The notes under the pieces are model-generated. The model was not told the DNA's origin. It saw nothing but the letters and a program-made list of their open reading frames with translations, and did no database searches. This document shows, piece after piece, positions 4,832 through 6,425 of a DNA stretch of 6,425 nt (the first letter of the stretch is position 1; each line of letters begins with the position of its first letter). The position numbers and the translations under genes are program-made. The stretch is taken from the NCBI GenBank assembly GCA_900548315.1, contig URJU01000132.1:1-6425 (forward strand), written 5' to 3'. The DNA is from an uncultured Coprococcus sp. GTDB taxonomy: Bacteria > Bacillota > Clostridia > Lachnospirales > Lachnospiraceae.

Positions 4832-5341
4832 TTAGTTAAGTATCTCATCAACAGATTTTCCACGAAGTCTTGCGATATCCTCTGGGTTCTTGATCTCTGT
4901 AAGGCCCTTGATTGTTGCAAGAACTACGTTCTGCTTGTTGTTTGATCCTAAGGACTTTGTACGGATATTCTTATATCCTGCAAGCTCAAGTACGCTACGT
5001 GCAGGACCACCAGCGATGATACCAGTACCTTCTGGAGCTGTCTTCAGGAGAACTGAAGCACTGCCGAACTGACCATTCCAGTCGTAAGGAATACTACCAA
5101 CTTCATTTACAGGAACTGTAACTAAATGCTTTGCAGCATCCTCCTTACCCTTACGGATAGCTTCTGGAGTCTCAACTGCCTTGCCAACACCAACGCCAAC
5201 GTGGCCATTTCTATCACCTACAACTACGAGAGCTGCAACTCTAGAATTACGTCCACCCTTAACAACCTTTGTTACACGCTTGATGGCAACAACTTTATCT
5301 TCTAACTCTAACTTACTTGCATCAATTATTTCACGCTTCAT
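4832..5341 (-). CDS. rpsE: 30S ribosomal protein S5
   Basis: This gene encodes 169 residues, normal for S5. The N-terminal double-stranded-RNA-binding-like domain covers about residues 11-75, including KGGR at 28-31 (the loop where spectinomycin-resistance changes occur in other bacteria) and VVGDRNGHVGVGVGKA. The C-terminal domain contains APEGTGIIAGGPARSVLELAG and the NVVLATIKGL block. S5 sits on the solvent side of the 30S subunit near the mRNA entry site and affects decoding accuracy. The frame is open up to an ATG at 5392, but that would translate the ribosome binding site itself and overlap rplR by 32 nt. The ATG at 5341 follows AAGGAGG at 5353-5359 and gives the standard S5 N-terminus MKREIIDASKLELEDKV. 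The TAA stop overlaps the rpmD ribosome binding site. Confidence 0.97.
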   Translation of the reverse strand: MKREIIDASKLELEDKVVAIKRVTKVVKGGRNSRVAALVVVGDRNGHVGVGVGKAVETPEAIRKGKEDAAKHLVTVPVNEVGSIPYDWNGQFGSASVLLKTAPEGTGIIAGGPARSVLELAGYKNIRTKSLGSNNKQNVVLATIKGLTEIKNPEDIARLRGKSVDEILN

Positions 5342-5352
5342 ACGTTGTTCTT

Positions 5353-5359
5353 CCTCCTT
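5353..5359 (-). promoter_or_regulatory. Shine-Dalgarno site that fixes the rpsE start
   Basis: The minus strand reads AAGGAGG here, 11 nt before the ATG at 5339-5341 and immediately after the rplR TAG stop. The longer in-frame start at 5392 has no such site and would place these bases inside the coding region as the residues SKEE. The spacing is slightly long, but no closer start codon is available in this frame. Confidence 0.85.
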
Positions 5360-5360
5360 A

Positions 5361-5729
5361 CTAGAATTCCAGACCAGCTTCTCTCGCTGCATCTGCTAAT
5401 GCCTGAACCTTACCGTGGTATACGAAACCGCCTCTGTCATAGATAACAGTCTTTATACCCTTCTCAAGTGCTCTCTCAGCAATAACCTTACCAACGTAAG
5501 CTGCTGCATCAACATCATCTGTCTTCTCAAGCTCATCCTTAATAGCCTTCTCTGTTGTAGATGCTGCTACTAATGTCTTACCAACTGAATCATCAATAAT
5601 CTGAGCGTACATATGATTATTACTTCTGAATACAGCTAAACGAGGTCTCTCTGTTGTTCCAGCTAAACGATTACGAACACGCATATGCTTCTTTACACGA
5701 ATTGCGCTTCTTGATTCTTTATTAATCAT
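5361..5729 (-). CDS. rplR: 50S ribosomal protein L18
   Basis: This gene encodes 122 residues, normal for bacterial L18. The basic N-terminus (RVKKHMRVRNRL, residues 11-22) is followed by the core motif RPRLAVFRSNNHMYAQIID at residues 28-46. The C-terminal block VIYDRGGFVYHGKVQALADA at 95-114 runs on to the terminal REAGLEF; both blocks are diagnostic for the family. L18 binds 5S rRNA and helps place it in the central protuberance of the 50S subunit. The ATG has an AAGGAG site at 5739-5744, 9 nt upstream, within the 17-nt spacer after rplF. The TAG stop at 5361-5363 is followed 1 nt later by the AAGGAGG site of rpsE, so termination of L18 and initiation of S5 are probably coupled. Confidence 0.98.
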   Translation of the reverse strand: MINKESRSAIRVKKHMRVRNRLAGTTERPRLAVFRSNNHMYAQIIDDSVGKTLVAASTTEKAIKDELEKTDDVDAAAYVGKVIAERALEKGIKTVIYDRGGFVYHGKVQALADAAREAGLEF

Positions 5730-5746
5730 CTTATCTCACTCCTTTA

Positions 5747-6286
5747 TTATTTCTTACCAGTCTTACCAACTTTACGTCTGATAGTCTCATCCATATACTT
5801 GATACCTTTGCCCTTGTATGGCTCTGGTGCTCTCTTCTCTCTGATCTCAGCAGCGTACTGACCAACCTTCTCCTTGCTGATTCCACTTACTGTGATCTTG
5901 TTACCGTCAACCTTTGTCTCGATACCCTCTGGATCAACCATCTCTACTGGATGTGAATAACCAAGAGCAAGAACAAGCTTATTACCCTGTTTCTGAGCTC
6001 TGTAACCTACACCATTGACCTCAAGATCCTTTGAGAATCCGTCAGTAACACCAACGATCATGTTATGAAGGAGTGTTCTTGTAAGTCCATGTAATGATCT
6101 CATCTTCTTTAAATCGTTAGGTCTTGATACTGTAAGTGTATCGCCATCTAACTTTATTTCCATTTCCGCAGGGAGAACTCTCACGAGAGTTCCCTTTGGT
6201 CCTTTAACAGTCACTTTATTATTTTCTGCTATATCTACAGTTACACCTGCAGGTACAGCGATAGGCATTCTTCCGATACGTGACAT
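5747..6286 (-). CDS. rplF: 50S ribosomal protein L6
   Basis: This gene encodes 179 residues, the usual length for bacterial L6. It opens MSRIGRMPIAVPAGV, the typical L6 N-terminus. The C-terminal signature PEPYKGKGIKY at residues 154-164, followed by DE, is the family motif in the second domain that contacts 23S rRNA near the sarcin-ricin loop and factor-binding site. The two related alpha/beta domains span roughly residues 1-80 and 83-170, and the tail is basic (RRKVGKTGKK). The ATG start is supported by a strong AAGGAGGA site at 6294-6301, 7 nt upstream. The gene is 15 nt after rpsH and 17 nt before rplR, so it is surely cotranscribed with both. Nothing is unusual in the protein. Confidence 0.98.
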   Translation of the reverse strand: MSRIGRMPIAVPAGVTVDIAENNKVTVKGPKGTLVRVLPAEMEIKLDGDTLTVSRPNDLKKMRSLHGLTRTLLHNMIVGVTDGFSKDLEVNGVGYRAQKQGNKLVLALGYSHPVEMVDPEGIETKVDGNKITVSGISKEKVGQYAAEIREKRAPEPYKGKGIKYMDETIRRKVGKTGKK

Positions 6287-6301
6287 TTTGCCGTCCTCCT
6301 T

Positions 6302-6425
6302 TTACCAAATAAACGCAAGTACTTCTCCACCTACGTTCTGTTTTCTAGCTTCCTTATCTGTTAATACGCCCTTGTTTGTGGAGATAATAGCAGTTCCAAG
6401 TCCACCTAATACTCTTGGAAGCTCA
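6302..6425 (-). CDS. rpsH: 30S ribosomal protein S8, C-terminal 40 residues (partial at window edge)
   Basis: The frame enters from the window edge and ends at a TAA stop at 6302-6304, giving 40 visible residues that begin ELPRVLGGLG and end GGEVLAFIW. The stretch GLGTAIISTNKGVLTD followed by KEAR is the conserved C-terminal signature of bacterial S8, and the ending after GGE plus a short hydrophobic tail is where S8 proteins normally stop. S8 is a primary 16S rRNA-binding protein that organises the central domain of the 30S subunit; in E. coli it also represses the spc operon, but no such site can be judged here. The start lies outside the window. The stop is followed after 15 nt by rplF, in the usual spc order S8-L6-L18-S5. 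Confidence 0.96.
   Translation of the reverse strand, partial: ELPRVLGGLGTAIISTNKGVLTDKEARKQNVGGEVLAFIW

Noticed and set aside
4890..5399. Plus-strand frames opposite rpsE
   Set aside because: They are antisense to an intact S5 gene, with compositionally biased products.

Overview
This window is a continuous stretch of the bacterial spc ribosomal-protein cluster running into the start of the alpha cluster. Every gene is on the minus strand, so transcription runs from position 6425 towards position 1. In transcription order it holds the 3' end of rpsH (S8), rplF (L6), rplR (L18), rpsE (S5), rpmD (L30), rplO (L15), secY, adk, map, infA, rpmJ (L36) and rpsM (S13). At the edge is the Shine-Dalgarno site of the next gene, which by synteny should be rpsK (S11).

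The order secY-adk-map-infA-rpmJ-rpsM is the Gram-positive (Firmicutes) arrangement. The moderately AT-rich DNA, strong AGGAGG-type ribosome binding sites, an adenylate kinase with a four-cysteine zinc lid and AT-rich spacers point to a clostridial organism. Lachnospiraceae is my best guess, from general resemblance only; no database search was possible.

Positions 6425 to 2858 (rpsH to secY) are very tightly packed, with spacers of 1 to 23 nt and several Shine-Dalgarno sites inside or touching the preceding stop codon, which suggests translational coupling. A 249-nt spacer (2609-2857) separates secY from adk and carries a strong GC-rich palindrome. adk and map are 2 nt apart, and map and infA are 52 nt apart. 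A 125-nt spacer before rpmJ (795-919) holds a long nested hairpin. A 267-nt spacer between rpmJ and rpsM (414-680) holds several hairpins and one 50-codon open frame. No convincing intrinsic terminator, RNA gene, mobile element or CRISPR array was seen.

The genes work together in making and using ribosomes: 30S proteins (S8, S5, S13), 50S proteins (L6, L18, L30, L15, L36), initiation factor IF1, removal of the initiator methionine (map), membrane insertion and export of nascent chains (secY) and adenine nucleotide balance (adk). The coding content is ordinary housekeeping. The three long, structured spacers are the only parts that deserve a second look, and nothing here amounts to a clear undescribed system.
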